A stretch of DNA of 64,000 nt from Acridotheres tristis (lineage: Eukaryota; Chordata; Aves; Passeriformes; Sturnidae). The stretch covers positions 13,283,043 through 13,347,042 of the forward strand of contig CM072890.1 of assembly GCA_037013685.1 (NCBI GenBank), given 5' to 3'. Under the pieces are notes generated by a model that saw only the letters and a program-made list of their open reading frames with translations, was not told where the DNA came from and did not search any database. Position 1 is the stretch's first letter. The number at the start of each line of letters is the position of its first letter. Of the stretch, positions 26,262 to 38,456 are shown piece after piece. A program made the translations under genes and the position numbers.

Positions 26262-26668
26262 CCGTAGTTTGGGTTGGAGAGAACCTTTAAAACTCATTTA
26301 GTCCAACCTCCTTGCAATGAGCAGGGACATCTTCAACTATATGGAGCTCCATCCAAATGGGGTTTTAATATTTTCAGGGATGAGGCATCCTCCACCACCT
26401 CTCTGGGCAACTTGTGCCAGTCTTTGACCACGCTTGTAAAAAATTTCCTTACATCTATTCTAAACATACCCTCTTTTAGTTTAAAACCATTATCTCTTGC
26501 CCTATGACAACAGACCTTGTTAAAAAGTAGGAACCCATCTTTATTATAGCCCCCTTTAGGCAGTGGAAGGGGCTCTAAGGTTCCAGAGCATTCTCTTTTC
26601 CAGGCTGAACCACTTCCATCCCCCTTGAGAACAAAGGGAGCCTGTCTCCAACTACAGGGTTGCCTCAC
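26262..26668 (-). mobile_element. CR1 LINE 3' end including the ORF2 C-terminus, antisense
   Basis: On the minus strand a frame of about 110 residues runs ECSGTLEPLPLPKGGYNKDG, then a block ending HKLPREVVEDASSLKILKPH, the characteristic C-terminal end of CR1 ORF2. The 3' UTR follows, ending at accgtagtttgggttggaga on the plus strand. The frame is open here but is only a tail, so it is not a host gene. Confidence 0.92.
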
Positions 26669-27844
26669 CTTCCCCTCCTACTTTTCTCCCAAGGAACACC
26701 CTGTGTAACTAAATTTCCAATATTAAATCTGCAGGTGCCATCAGTAGTGGTTAAACACAAGGAATAGCAGGAGCTGATCCTTTTTTGCTCTTTATTCACT
26801 GACAAGAATGTCAGCATGGCTCTCAGAATCTCATCTACACCTTTGCTGCCATTGCTTCTGCTGCAGTTACAAAAAAGGGATTAGGAGTCTGATGATGGTT
26901 CAGCATTAATGGAGAAACTACTTTATTAACTAATGCTCTCAGAAAGGAGATACCAAGGGCTGCATTTTCTAAACTACCACTCTCTAGCTCTTGTTGAAAG
27001 TGATGGATACATCACTTATGCTTTTGATGGGGCACTGTTAAACATGGATCTTGGAAATATTTTGCTCTGTATTGTAACTGGCTTGCTTGCACTTGGCTTC
27101 CTTGCAAATTACTTGCAAACAGTAGCCTTTTATCTTTTCCTTTTCTTTATTTTGGGGGCCTTATGAGTAATGTGTGAATTAACACAATGAATAATACAGG
27201 AAACATTCTTTTATTTTCTGTTAACATTATTTTCCAGAAACGTTAGGCATTTCCAGATATGAGTTGTAATTCCTAGATTGTTCATTTTGTTAATTCTAGA
27301 TTATTTAGAGAATTAAGTTGTTAATCAAATTACAGCCTGCATCGTGCTTTCTAACAGTTTTCTCTGACCACCAGCTAATTATTGGTATTTGATAGGTAGC
27401 CTTGGGACAAAGTTGTTGCATGAGAAAAATCATCATAGCAAAGAATCCTTCTGATATAAGTTTTCAGCAGAGGTTTGATTCTGATGAGATGTGCAAAACT
27501 GTTGGCATTTATTAATGATGTTGATTATCAAACATTCTCAAAGAATTAGTGGTATGATTTGATTAGGAATAGCTCAGAATCTTGAAGATCACTCTTTGGA
27601 GAAAGCTGGTACATGTCTGGGTGCTGAGGGATTTGAAAGTATGCAGCCTTAACCACCAGAACTTTTGAGAGCAGCCAGCACATGTTTCTGTGACACTCTA
27701 AGAAACCCAAAACAGTTCTTCAACACTCATCACCTGTATGTCAGCCAAGGCATGAAATGAAATCCATCAAGACATCTGCATCTTAAAAAAAGAGAGTGGC
27801 AGAGAAAATCTCAACAGGCAATACAGTGCCATTGGCATGGCTTT
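26669..27844. other. Intergenic stretch without recognisable features
   Basis: AT-rich sequence with one hydrophobic plus-strand frame at 26933-27166 (77 residues). I do not trust it as a gene because it lacks a supporting start context or any family motif. Confidence 0.4.
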
Positions 27845-27990
27845 TCAATAGCCCCAGAGATCGGGCTCCACCAGTTCCCTGGGCAGCCTGTTCCAGTGCT
27901 TGACAAACCTTTTGGTGAAAAAATGTTTTATATCCAGTCTAACTCTGCCCTAGTGCAACCTGAGTCCATTTCCATCTGTGCTTTTAGACA
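27845..27990 (-). mobile_element. CR1 fragment, antisense
   Basis: The phrases ctccaccagttccctgggca, gcctgttccagtgcttgaca and ttggtgaaaaaatg match an antisense CR1 3' region. Both ends are lost. Confidence 0.8.
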
Positions 27991-28139
27991 AATTAAGGCT
28001 GAAGGAAACATTCCTGTCTATATTTAACTGTGTGTCCTACCAAACTCAGCAGGGCCAGTTACATTCACAAGGCAAAGTACATGCTGTCCTCAGAAGACAA
28101 GGCAGGAAGTCATGTTTTCTCTACAGATGTCTCCACTAG

Positions 28140-28275
28140 TGAGTCACCCAGGTAAACCAGCGAGTTTCAAACATCGTGGATGATCTCCTGAGGGGAGGTT
28201 GGGAAAATGGGTTGACCACGTGTCCCTTTGAGGCATCTCAGCCCTTTTCCAACTAATTGTTGTATAATTCTGAAA
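28140..28275 (+). mobile_element. Possible worn CR1 3' end, sense
   Basis: The run ggttgaccacgtgtcccttt, then cccttttccaactaattgtt and tataattctg resembles a mutated CR1 terminus in plus orientation. The upstream part is too changed to be sure. Confidence 0.35.
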
Positions 28276-29317
28276 CTGTACCAGTCACTTTAAGGGTAAG
28301 CAACAAAATAATTGTAGAATTTCTGTCTTACCTATTTAAAAAACATGCAATACTGGAAGCTGACTGTATCAGAACAAAATAGAAACAAGTATTAGCCAGA
28401 AAGAAGTGAAGAAAATGTTTTCTCACAATGACTGCGAAGGTGAGAAAGACAAGTATGAACAGATGTGCTTGAAAATTAGTAAAGATCAACGAGAAAGTGT
28501 CAGGAAAGTGTATTTTTGAAATCTATGTAATGGACAGTGTTAACTAAATATTTTTTGTCAGAAAAAAATCCATGTAAAAGATCAACAGTTCAAATTCTTC
28601 GACATCTGAGGCTGGCAGCTATTTAACATAATCAAAATATTGTCTTTCAGTAACCTCAGTAACTAAAAACCTAGTATCCACTGTTGCTGCTACTTGAACC
28701 ACTCAAACATGAAAAATAAAGTATCAAATCTTTCCTGAAAGCTTTGCTGGATCCCAAGGCACACCTGGATGTAAGTTCAGACTCCCACGCTTGCATAGAT
28801 CAGAAGATAGTTCTACCTTACTGGATTTTGCAAACATTATTTAGGGGATCATTTAGGTATACACTTTGACTTTCGTGGGTCATATTTAGGAATGGGATCA
28901 TGGCAACATAATTTCCCATAACCACAGGCGAACTCTGACTTCTGCACCACAGCTACATGGGGGTGTACACTGGATGTACAGCACATACAGGGACACAGCT
29001 TTTCTCTGCAGCATATCACTTAGAGGCATAGTAGTAGCTATACAGATTAAATATTTTTTACCTTTTCCATTAAGTTTAAACCTGAAGAAAAACACGACTT
29101 AACTTCCTACCATATCACAGTGAAATATTTAAACCATTAACTTATACTTATTTTAAAGATAACATTCCCCTGATTTTGAATGCTAAAATATCAGCGATCG
29201 TGCGAAAGTTTAGACGGTGCTTGCTGTTAATCCATTCCTTGCACTAATTCTTAGCCATGCACACAGCTAGAAACACTCATTAGCAGAATCTCTTCTGTAT
29301 ATATATACATATATATC
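28276..29317. other. Intergenic stretch without recognisable features
   Basis: AT-rich sequence. No frames, termini or repeats worth naming. Confidence 0.4.
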
Positions 29318-29500
29318 TCATAGAACCGTAGAATTATTTAGGTTGACCTTCAAAGGTCATCTAGTCCAAGCCCCATGCAATAAGCAGGGACATTTTCAAC
29401 TAGAACAGGTTGCCTAGAGCCCTGTACAACCTGACTTTGAATGTTTCAGAGTGTCTACCACCTCTCTGGGCAACCTGTGCCAATGCTTCACCACCTCCAT
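29318..29500 (-). mobile_element. CR1 LINE 3' fragment, antisense
   Basis: It begins with the CR1 tail catagaaccgtagaattatt and continues with aggtcatctagtccaagccc and cacctctctgggcaacctgt. The left end is intact and the right side runs into a microsatellite. Confidence 0.9.
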
Positions 29501-29612
29501 TACATATACATCTATATATACCTACATACATGTATATGTATGTACATATGTAGGTATATATATCTGTATGTGCTTGTGTGTGTGTGTCTGTGTCTGTGTA
29601 TGTATATGCATA
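29501..29612. repeat. TA/CA/TG-rich compound microsatellite
   Basis: Alternating tacata, tatata and tgtgtg runs over about 110 bp, starting where the CR1 copy breaks off. Confidence 0.9.
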
Positions 29613-29656
29613 TAGTTCCAGGCTTACAGTGCCAGTTAGGAGGCCAACAACTTTAG

Positions 29657-29727
29657 TGCTTTGTAGCTCAGTAGGTAGCTCACCCAGGCCTGTATTTCAC
29701 TAGAGTTTCATGTTCTAATCACAACCT
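29657..29727 (+). other. tRNA-like relic with A-box and B-box spacing
   Basis: A perfect internal A box (TAGCTCAGTAGG at 29664-29675) is followed 47 bases later by a B-box-like gttctaatc, close to tRNA spacing, and then by a T run (cttttttcc). The acceptor and T stems do not pair, so it is not a working tRNA. It could be a tRNA pseudogene, the head of a tRNA-derived SINE, or chance. Confidence 0.22.
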
Positions 29728-29730
29728 TTT

Positions 29731-30358
29731 TTCCCCATCCACTGACTCTTGTACCTTTGTGCCAACCTGGAAGCCAGAATCCACTTGGGGATGGTAGTAA
29801 TGCCCAACTGCTCCCATGACAATCTGAAGCCATTGCATTCATGGTGTGAAGGCTGGAGTGGAAGAGGAGAAAGCCTTCAGCAGCTCTGTTTGCATTTGCA
29901 GCTTAGGCAGCTGCTTCTTGTCTCCTCTGAGAGAAGAGCAGTGGGTCAGGTCTGTCTGTGGTCAAGGCAATAGGTTGGACCATGATGACTGAATCCTCAA
30001 ATTTTTTCACAGGTCAGTAAAACTCTTCACAGCCATGTCCTGCTCTTAAACAGGACAAGGAATATGGAGGTGGTTGAAAACCATTCTGAGTTACTCTGCA
30101 TGAGATGTGTTTCAGCAGAGTCTTTAAAGGTACACAGCACAGAGAGGAGCAGTTTTGTTCACAGTGATGAAAATTTTAGCACTTGTTTCATTGAATATGA
30201 ATAATCTTAGCCAGTTGTTTCCAGAAGTACTGAGGGAAAACTCAAATTAAAAAAAATGTGAACAAAACTAAATCAGTGGTACTATGACTACTCACTCCAT
30301 GAAAGGCCTGTGGCAAGGTCTGTGAAATATAAATCAGTATTATAATATTAATTCTTAT
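29731..30358. other. Intergenic stretch without recognisable features
   Basis: No gene or repeat is recognisable between the tRNA-like relic and the LTR that starts at 30364. Confidence 0.4.
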
Positions 30359-30363
30359 ACTAT

Positions 30364-31274
30364 TGACGTGGCTTAACCCCAATCAGTAGCTAAGCCCTAC
30401 ATAGCTGTTTTTCACTCTCTCCCCTCCAGTGAGATGGGAGTGAGAGTCAGAAAACTAAAAGTGAGAAAATTATTGCGTTGAGGTAAAGACAGTTTAATAG
30501 GTAAAGCAAAAGCCATGTACACAATCAAGGCAAAATAGGGAATTCAATTCCCACTTCCCATGGGCAAGCAGGTGTTCAATCTTCTCCAGGAATGTAAGGT
30601 TTTATCTCCTGTAACAGTATCTTGGAAGACAAACACTATCACTCCAAATATGTCCTCTCTGACCCCCTTTATTCTTTTTCCTCCAGCTTTATATGCTGAG
30701 CATGACACTAAGTGATCTGGAATATCTGTCTCGTCAGTTGGGGCCAGCTGTCCCAGCTGCATCCCCTCACAACTTCTTGTGCCCCCCAACCTCCTTGCTG
30801 ATAAGGTGGGAGGCATAAAAAGGCTTGACTGCTCAGCAATAACAAAATCATCCTAGTATTATTGACTGCGTGTCCTAGAGTGACTATATGATGCTTGTAT
30901 CGCCAATTGCCGTTCCATTTGTGCTGGATATTAAGTTCTGCAGCTTTAAGACTGGTTTGAGAGTGAAGGGGGAAGAGAAAAAGCATGGAGTTTGTTATCA
31001 GGGGCTGCACTCGCTCCCCTGCATCCTTCACACAGACTGTGTTGTCTGCCTGTTAAATAAACAGGGGTTTTTTTCACTTTTCTCCCAGGAAATCTTTTCC
31101 TGAACCAGTTGGGGGAGGGGCTGCTTGAGTCTGCTTTCTGGAGGAAGCCCCTTTGAAGATTTTCTCCCAAATTTGCCCTAAACCAGGACACAGTGTTCTC
31201 AGCACAAATCCAAAACATAGCCCATGTCAACTACTACAAAGAGAACTAACTCTAGCCCAGACAAAACCAGCACA
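30364..31274 (-). mobile_element. Solo ERV LTR, minus orientation, interrupted by a nested LTR
   Basis: The outer borders are set by an exact 5-bp target-site duplication, actat, at 30359-30363 and 31275-31279. Read on the minus strand it starts TGTGCTGGTTTTG and ends GGTTAAGCCACGTCA. A TATA box (CATATAAAGC on the minus strand, near 30690) and an ATTAAA signal near 30494 agree with minus orientation. The 320-bp insertion at 30871-31190 splits it; without that insertion it would be about 590 bp. I remember this LTR as common in bird genomes, but I cannot name the family. Confidence 0.88.
30871..31190 (+). mobile_element. Solo LTR nested in the minus-strand LTR
   Basis: It starts TGTCCT and ends AGGACA, a perfect 6-bp inverted terminus, and carries AATAAA at about 31055, so it is in plus orientation. 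The outer LTR resumes directly on either side. The 5-bp flanks are ctgcg and cagtg, a 3-of-5 match that could be a decayed target-site duplication. Confidence 0.85.
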
Positions 31275-31279
31275 ACTAT

Positions 31280-32088
31280 AAGGATGGAATTCAGGTTTCT
31301 CTCATAGCTACAACCAAGGCGTAGTTGGCTGTCGAGGTTGTGCCTGTGTACAGGTCCAGTACACTTCAATCATCAGTGCCAGGAGTGGTCCAAGATCTCC
31401 CTAGATCTCCACCTGTCTGCATAGAACAGCCATTGGCCTGATCTGGGGCAGGGAGTGATTCCACAACACAGCACTCACTGCTGGGAGACCTCTCCAGGGA
31501 GAAGCCTAAAGAAACCCAGAGATCCCTGCAAGCAATGCCAGCTCATGGGCACAAGCTGCATGCTCCAGTGTGCTGAGGAGCAGCATGAAGAAATCATGCC
31601 CAGAGGGCAATCATCCAGCAGAAGCTGTCCTGAGAGATGCTCACCCCTTAAGCTATACCATCTATGTCATGTCCAGATCCTATGTCTTCCACCTAAATCT
31701 ATGTACATATTTATATATTTATATGTGTATGTGAGTGTATATATATTTATATATATATATGTGTGTGTGTGTACTAGTATGGGTATCATTTCCATATTCA
31801 ACAGCCATCCCTTCAAAATGTCATTTCAGTTCATTTAATCCATCATTGTGGATTCTATCCATCCAAGATGTCTTCCAGGACAGGAGGGTTGGTGTGGTGT
31901 CTGCTGATTGCAAGCTGCATCAGAAGCTCCTGATTGGTGTCCATACTCATTGTCCATGGTAGTTATGGCATACAGGGGCAGTGTCATTCAGCATACAGTA
32001 TCATACAGGTCAACATTATTGATGTCAGCCAAAAATCAAATCTCCTCGGAGTACAAATCTCTCTTCTCCATTCCTCTGGATTACTCAC
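31280..32088. other. Intergenic stretch between two LTRs, with a microsatellite
   Basis: Contains a TA/TG microsatellite at 31701-31772. The remainder (31280-31700) has moderate GC content and may be old ERV-derived sequence, but it shows no termini or readable frame. Confidence 0.4.
31701..31772. repeat. (TA)n/(TG)n microsatellite
   Basis: Interrupted TATA runs followed by nine TG/GT steps are seen directly. Confidence 0.9.
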
Positions 32089-32890
32089 TGTATTAGTTTG
32101 CATGGCCAGGTTTTGATAGTGGAGGTGCTACAGGGGTGGTTTCTGTCAGAAGATGCTGAAAGTTTCCTCCATGCCCAACAGAGTCAATGTTGGTCAGCTC
32201 CAAGACAGACATGCTCCTGGCCAAGGCTGGGCCAATCAGAAATGGTGGTAACACCTCTGTAACAACACATTTAAGAAGAATAAAGTAAAAAGAAGTACTT
32301 CTCTCACATTTAAGAGAAGTAAAAAAAAAAACAAAAAAACCCAACAAACGTTATTTTGTGGATATAATTGCAGTCAGAGAAGAAAGGAGAGAGAATATGT
32401 GACAGGAGCAACTATGCAGACATCAAGGTCGGGGGGAAGGAGAGGGAGTAGGTGCTCCAGGTGCCAGAGCTGAGGCTCCCCTGCAGCCTGTGGTGCAGAG
32501 GATGGTGAAGCTGCTGTGCCTCTGCTGCCTAATGAAGGGCACAGAGATGCAGAGATCCACCTGCTGCCCGTGGAGGAGCCCGGTCCAGAGAAGGTTGCCT
32601 AAAGGAGGGCTTTGAACCTGTGGGAAATCTGTGCTGGAGCAGGCTCCTGGCAGGCACCTGCAGACCAGTGGAGAGAGGTTACCACAATGGAGCAGGCTTC
32701 CTGGTAGGACTTGTGACCCCTTGGGGTGCCTGCACTGGAGCAGGCTGTTCTTGAAGGACTGCACTCCATGGAATAGTGACCCACATTGCAGCAGTTTGTG
32801 GAGAAGTGTTGCCTGTGGGATGGACTCACATTGGAGAAGTTTGTAGATGACTGTTTCCTGTGGGAGACAACCTCCAAGAGTATTTTCTAC
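32089..32890 (+). mobile_element. 5' part of a long ERVL-type LTR with internal tandem units
   Basis: The start TGTATTAGTTTGCATGGCCA and the following sequence match my memory of a long bird LTR. From about 32590 on it contains worn units of about 35-60 bp with a shared core (ctggagcaggct, gacttgtgacccc, gtggga). The expected 3' end of the LTR is missing after about 32890, so it is truncated there. No target-site duplication could be paired. Confidence 0.65.
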
Positions 32891-33536
32891 CATTCACAAG
32901 TCAGTGCAGAGGTAAAGCACTGGACATTTCTCTTGTTCAGCAATATCCTCTAGTAGATGCTGGCAGTTTCACAGTTTCAGTGCTGCTGGGATAAGAGGCA
33001 GGGATAAACTGAAGGAGTAAAATCTAGAGTATTTGCCACACTTTTAAGAAATATATCAGGGAAAAAAGACCTCTAGGCAACATAATCTTGTGTTTAAATC
33101 ATCAACGACAAAGGACAGAGCTTCAGTAAACATTCAGCACGAACCGGATGAACGAAAAGTATCAGGTTGAGGTCACATCATTTTTCTCATAGCAGTGAGC
33201 AATGCTCATGTTTAATTTTCCCAGCCTATTACTGACTTAGTGGTGGCAGCTTCCACAAGTCAGGGATTGCAAAGCATTTTTACTTCAAAGGTCAGCTGTT
33301 TCAGGGACATAAACCCAATTTTGCCCCATGATTTGATATGCAGTGTTTGCAATGCAGGGGATAGTGTGAGTCTGCCAAGTATCAGAAGGCTCTGAGAGCC
33401 TTCAAATATATTAATCCCCAAACTCTTATTTCTTCTTAGGCTTAACAAATTCTAGCGATTTTGGTGTGTGCAGGTTCCTTTATCTTGTTCAGGCTACCAA
33501 AGAGCATCCCTATCTCCTACAGGGCTTTGGCTCTCT
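32891..33536. other. Intergenic stretch without recognisable features
   Basis: AT-rich. Nothing recognisable was found between the truncated LTR and the GGGCA repeat. Confidence 0.4.
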
Positions 33537-33578
33537 GGGCAGGGCAGGGAAGGGCAGGGCAGGGCAGGGCAGGGCAGC
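33537..33578. repeat. (GGGCA)n minisatellite
   Basis: About eight 5-bp GGGCA units, one of them changed to GGGAA, are seen directly. Confidence 0.92.
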
Positions 33579-33850
33579 ATCACAGCAACTCATATTTACA
33601 AAAGAGGTTTGTAGCTGTGAGTCTCAGGGCAAAAAATGGCATTATGTGGTGTAGCTGGGAAGATGGGAGTCAAAAACCCCCTTCTACTTCATCAGTTTGC
33701 ACCTGAATACCTTTCATATGCATGCAGCACAGCTCAAAATTGGCTTCAGACAAACACCCTTACACAAAACTTCTCATGTCAGTGAAATTTTGTGCTTTGA
33801 CAGTGCAGACATACAATAAAATATGTCTTTTGATCAGAAAGATAACCCTG

Positions 33851-35251
33851 TGTGATAGGTTGTCTTAGGAAGAAGAAACGCAGAAGAGGTTCTTCCTAAG
33901 GGAATTTCCTTTGTGGGGGTTCGGATACCTGCAACAGCCAATTAGAGAAAGTTAGTTTGCTCCGTGCACACACATTTTGAAGGAGGTAATCTGGAACTGA
34001 GTCTCTTTGTTTTTCCGGCGGCTGAGCAGGTAACAATAACCCGAGCTTCCCCCTCCCCCATGCGGGGGGGAGGCTCAGGAGGCCGCTTGGGCCCCGTTTG
34101 CCAACGAGGGGGACCCGATGGCCATGGGGAGAAAAAGTTGTGTGATAAAACCTTCACGGCTTCTTCCTCCACCCGCCTGCTGCTCTGGCGTGGGGGGGAG
34201 GCCGACTCTTGCTGCTGCCGGACGGGCTGGGCCTGCCCAGGTGGCCGTGAGCAGTGTGGGGCTGCAGCCCAGCCCCACAAAGGCAGATTAACACTTCAGC
34301 CGCACCCCCCCGCAAGGCCTGAGCCTGGCCCAGCTTTTGTAGTTGTGTTAAACTTGAACTCTTTAGTGTTCAGATAAGATTTGCAAAGCCTCCAGCCTTT
34401 CCTTTAAATATGAAAGGGAATAAGAAGATTTCTGAAGTCAGTGATGTAAGAGCTAAGTTTTTAAGATGGAAGGAGAATGAGAAGATGCTGAAATGGCTGA
34501 AAATCTTTTTGTGAAATTGTAGGAATGAACTGAGGTACTGAATATTCCTATAAACCATGGAAAGAGACATGGGGGATGTAAATGTTCCATTTAATAGATG
34601 ATTTGACTAAAAAGCACCTGTGTTGAGAATTTCTGCCCTGAGAAAAGAAGGGGATTTCAGTTTTCTGAAGATGAAGCCTGAGCAGAGAGAAAGGAGACAG
34701 AGAGAATCTTTGCTGTCGAACATTTCATTCTTAAAAGTAATACCCCATGGAACAGACATGACCCACATCTACAACTTTGGGACGGCTGTAGAATTGGGAG
34801 GAGTGTCACGGTTTGCAGGTTCCCGGGCGGATGCAAATCGTGAAAGATAAAACCACAAGAGAACTGGTTTTTTTTCGTTCTTGTGGGAAAAATTCCTACA
34901 ACTTCAACAAGAAGAGGCTTCTCTCTCCAGAAGTGAACAGAGAAAGACTAAATTGGGCACTGACAGAAGTATTTGTTATATGTTTGTTTTGTTGTTATGA
35001 AGATTGGGAGAGGGAGGGAAGGAGTGATCTGAAAAATCTTATTCTGATTTTTTTTTTCTTTTTTCCCCCTCTTTTCGTTTGTGTAGTTAATAAATTTTCT
35101 TCTATACTCTTTCAAGTTTTAAGCCTGCCTTGCTCTTTTGCTCCTAGTTCTGTCTCACAACAGAAAGAAATAAGTTTATTTAAATTGGCAACTCAAACCG
35201 AAAACATTAATTTAGTACATTGGCCGGGAAAGTCAAAATTAAACCAAGACA
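33851..35251 (+). mobile_element. Solo ERV LTR, 1401 bp
   Basis: It runs from TGTGATAGG to ACCAAGACA and is flanked by an exact 5-bp target-site duplication, ccctg, at 33846-33850 and 35252-35256. AATAAA at 35089-35094 gives plus orientation. A GC-rich, CpG-containing block at about 34010-34330 lies in U3. The end AAACCAAGACA is shared with the LTRs at 44185 and 52972. A second LTR-like start, TGTCACGGTTTGCAGG, lies inside at about 34805, so part of the length may be an older nested piece. Long frames across it have no viral or host domains. Confidence 0.82.
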
Positions 35252-35256
35252 CCCTG

Positions 35257-38200
35257 CTAGTGCTACTTTCTGCTCACTGTCATATTTTGCAGGAGATGTT
35301 TAATTTGTTTGCATCTGTTTATGGAAAGAGAACAGGAATTTCCACAGAAAGGGAAAAAAACCCCAGGAAATTGGGAAAAGACTTTCTTTGTCAGCACTAT
35401 GATATTAATAGTACTTGTCATTTCACACAGCAATAAAAAACAATCCATTTGTTTCTTAAAAACAAAATGCAGACAGAACACACCCTTAGCCAAATCCATC
35501 CCAGGCAGAAAGGCCACATTTCCATAAATTCAAGACCACAATAATTATAAGTCTAAACAGTCCTCAGCATTTTTAGAAAGCGACAGAACTTTTTCAGAGT
35601 GTTACTTTAAAAATGTATTTTCAGTGCTGGGCAGAATTGATCAGAAAAATAAGCACTGTTCCCAAGTAGAGCTCTTTTTGGTAGAGCTAGAAATGCTGAG
35701 ATTTTGGGAGCAGGACAACTCCCATGTGCCTGGACAAGGGGCAACTGGGGCATCTGGCTCACATTCAGTTTTCTCTTGAATAAATCGATTCTTGAATTTC
35801 TGATTGTATCATTTCATAGAAAGAAGCTCAATTAGTTCTTGCTAGTTCCTAGCTGTCAAATATTACTGTTCAAGCTTCATATGGCTTATGTTTCTTTCTA
35901 AATCCATATATAGTTACAAAGTGCCTGTACAGCAAACTTGCTGATCCAGCCTATCTCCTTCCCTTTGAAAGTCTGACATGAGACACAGCTATTTAAAATT
36001 TAAAGAGACAGTATTGAATGGACCTGGAAAATTATTTTATATTTGTGTTTACCAACAATAACGAAATAGAAATTTTGCCTGTAAATAATGTCTTTCTCCA
36101 TGGATCTGACCCACCCTTCAGAAAGTCAGTTTTCTGAGGGTTTAAATCCAAGCAAGTGCTTTAAATTAGCACAAACTTCTTTATAATATAAAATAAAGAG
36201 CAACAATATTGTTCTTTTTTATTTTATTCACTGCACAGACATACCAATTTCTTTTGCTAAATAAGAAAATCCTTTTTAGTTTCTGAATTTTCTACAGTAT
36301 ATTACAAAGTTAGCAGATTAATACATAATTATGTAATTAATACGTTAGCAGTGTAAACATGTTTGTGCAATCTCATCTGAGAGGTGAGGAAGTTCACGAC
36401 CCGTTTTTCTCAGACAGAGCATGAGATTTTCTCATTTGCTTCTGACAGAAGGAATTTATTCTCTTTTCAAATTAGAGAATTTAACCAGAACAAGCGGGTT
36501 CTTCTGAAGTGAATTAAGTTTAAGCACAAGGTCTGAACCAAACTGAATTCTGTATTTCTAACATGTCATGATTAAGCTTTTTGCTTGATGAAAAATCAGA
36601 CAGAAACAAAATATTATGTCAAAGATGGGAATGGATTTTAGATGTGAATGACTATTAGATGGGTATGGCTTTTAATGTCGATGGGTGATTTTGTGGCAGC
36701 CCTTCAGGCTGTTAAAGCACTGCCAGTGTCACACAAGACTTGGATCTGATAAAGAGAAGTTTTCACGTCACAAGACCTACCAGCAACCGACAAAATTTTA
36801 TCAAAATTTTAGACTTATCACTATATACAATTAATGACTGAACTTACAATGTCATTTTCATCTTTGCATTCACTGATGCAGTGAGCTGATAGCGAAGAAG
36901 ATAAAAGCAGAGGTGGTGAGATGAAGTAAAGCAGAGGTGGTGAGATGAAATCAAGAACTCAATGCTGAGAAAAGTATGCAGCCTAATTCCTGACCTCTGG
37001 GGTTAACAGGTGTAAGAAAGCAGTTAAACAGAGAACAACAACAGCAGCACCAGCAGCACCAGCACCAGGTCACTCTGACACTGCATGTACCTGAGACACA
37101 ACTGAATGAGTTTCTACTTCTACCTTAGCATAGATGCACACTCCTTATGCACACTCTGAGTTCCTTTACCATGGCTTTGGAGAGAACAGTGGAAAATGCC
37201 AAAAAGACAAATTTATTGTAGGACTGTGGTCACATCTGTAAGTTGTAACCAAAAAAGCTATCAGGAGTAAAGATATATTTACTGATGCTTCCAAATAAAC
37301 CTTAGATTCAGTCAGATTCACCCAGAATAACTCTTTCTCTTTCTGCTGGTGGGTCTCGTCTCTTCATGTATCACATCAACCTTTATGTGTGTTCTTAGCT
37401 TACAGTGTAGGTCTGTCTAAATACCTATTTTTCAGGGACACGCTTGGGATCCTACAAGTGAAAAATAATTGGGAAGTTATGGTATTATCTCTTCTACTCA
37501 TATCATCTTTGCTGCTGGGTTCACTGAGCACCATATGCACAAAGACTGGTCTGCTAAGCTTAATTATTCTTTGAAACAAGACCAGGATTAATCACCTACA
37601 GTGTCCCCGAGTGCTTTAGCAGAGACCCGACAGGAAAGGAAATGTTTGCTGCTGCACTCCTGTGATGACTCAACAAGGACCCGTTTTCTTGGTGGTGAGG
37701 GTTTTTTTGGTGGTGGTGTTTTTAAATTAGTTCTAGATTAGATTACTGTGAAATATTTCCCCAGATTACATCCATGTGCACCAATTTCCCCTCCACTTTG
37801 AAACAGTTGTCTTCTCTATTATAGGAATAAAAAACTTGCATTCCCATAGCTCTGCATGTTTGCACACTGTCACCAATACTTACTGGTTTTGGTGCTGAAA
37901 GACTATTCTTTTTCCTAGACTACCAAAATAGGACAAACTATTTTTTTTACCTCCTTTGATAGTGATACAAACTTCTAATTTACTGAGGGGTTATTGCCTT
38001 CACTTGACCTTGCAGACGTCTGTAGATAGAAAAATTTGAAAGCCTGTTCTGCCTGCTCAGGGCAAGGAGTGGAAACAGCACAAGTTAAGAATTCCTCTCC
38101 TTTTCCTAACCTGATGTTTTTCTGGTTCTACCCTTGATTTTCTCCATACCTGTGTATAAGTCACATTATTTTGTGTGACATGTAACTTACTGTGTAATTT

Positions 38201-38456
38201 TGAGAGCTGATAGGTACTTCTTAACAAGAGATAGAGCAAGTCTTTGTAAGAACACAAGCTTGTGTTATGTTTTTGGAACTTGCATCTTCATATAAACATT
38301 TAGGTTATAAGTATCAAGGTATAAGAGGACCTTATGGGATGAAATAAATTTTTTTTCAAATATTACAAAAATCTCACCTTATGGAGTTTGGTTTCTGGGA
38401 CAAACACTGTCCCTAGTGCTGTCTTAGCTTATGGACATAGTTGATTCTTCTGGATG
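35257..38456. other. AT-rich intergenic stretch
   Basis: No gene, LTR or CR1 copy is recognisable. It contains a 24-bp tandem duplication and, at about 37040-37068, a CAG/CAC-rich triplet run. Confidence 0.45.
36904..36951. repeat. 24-bp tandem duplication
   Basis: Two head-to-tail copies of a 24-bp unit (core aaagcagaggtggtgagatg) differ at one base. Confidence 0.93.

Noticed and set aside
26333..26668. A 111-residue minus-strand frame
   Set aside because: It is the C-terminal end of CR1 ORF2, not a host gene.
34813..35436. A 207-residue plus-strand frame
   Set aside because: It lies in LTR and flanking sequence, includes poly-T-encoded phenylalanine runs, and shows no retroviral or host domain.
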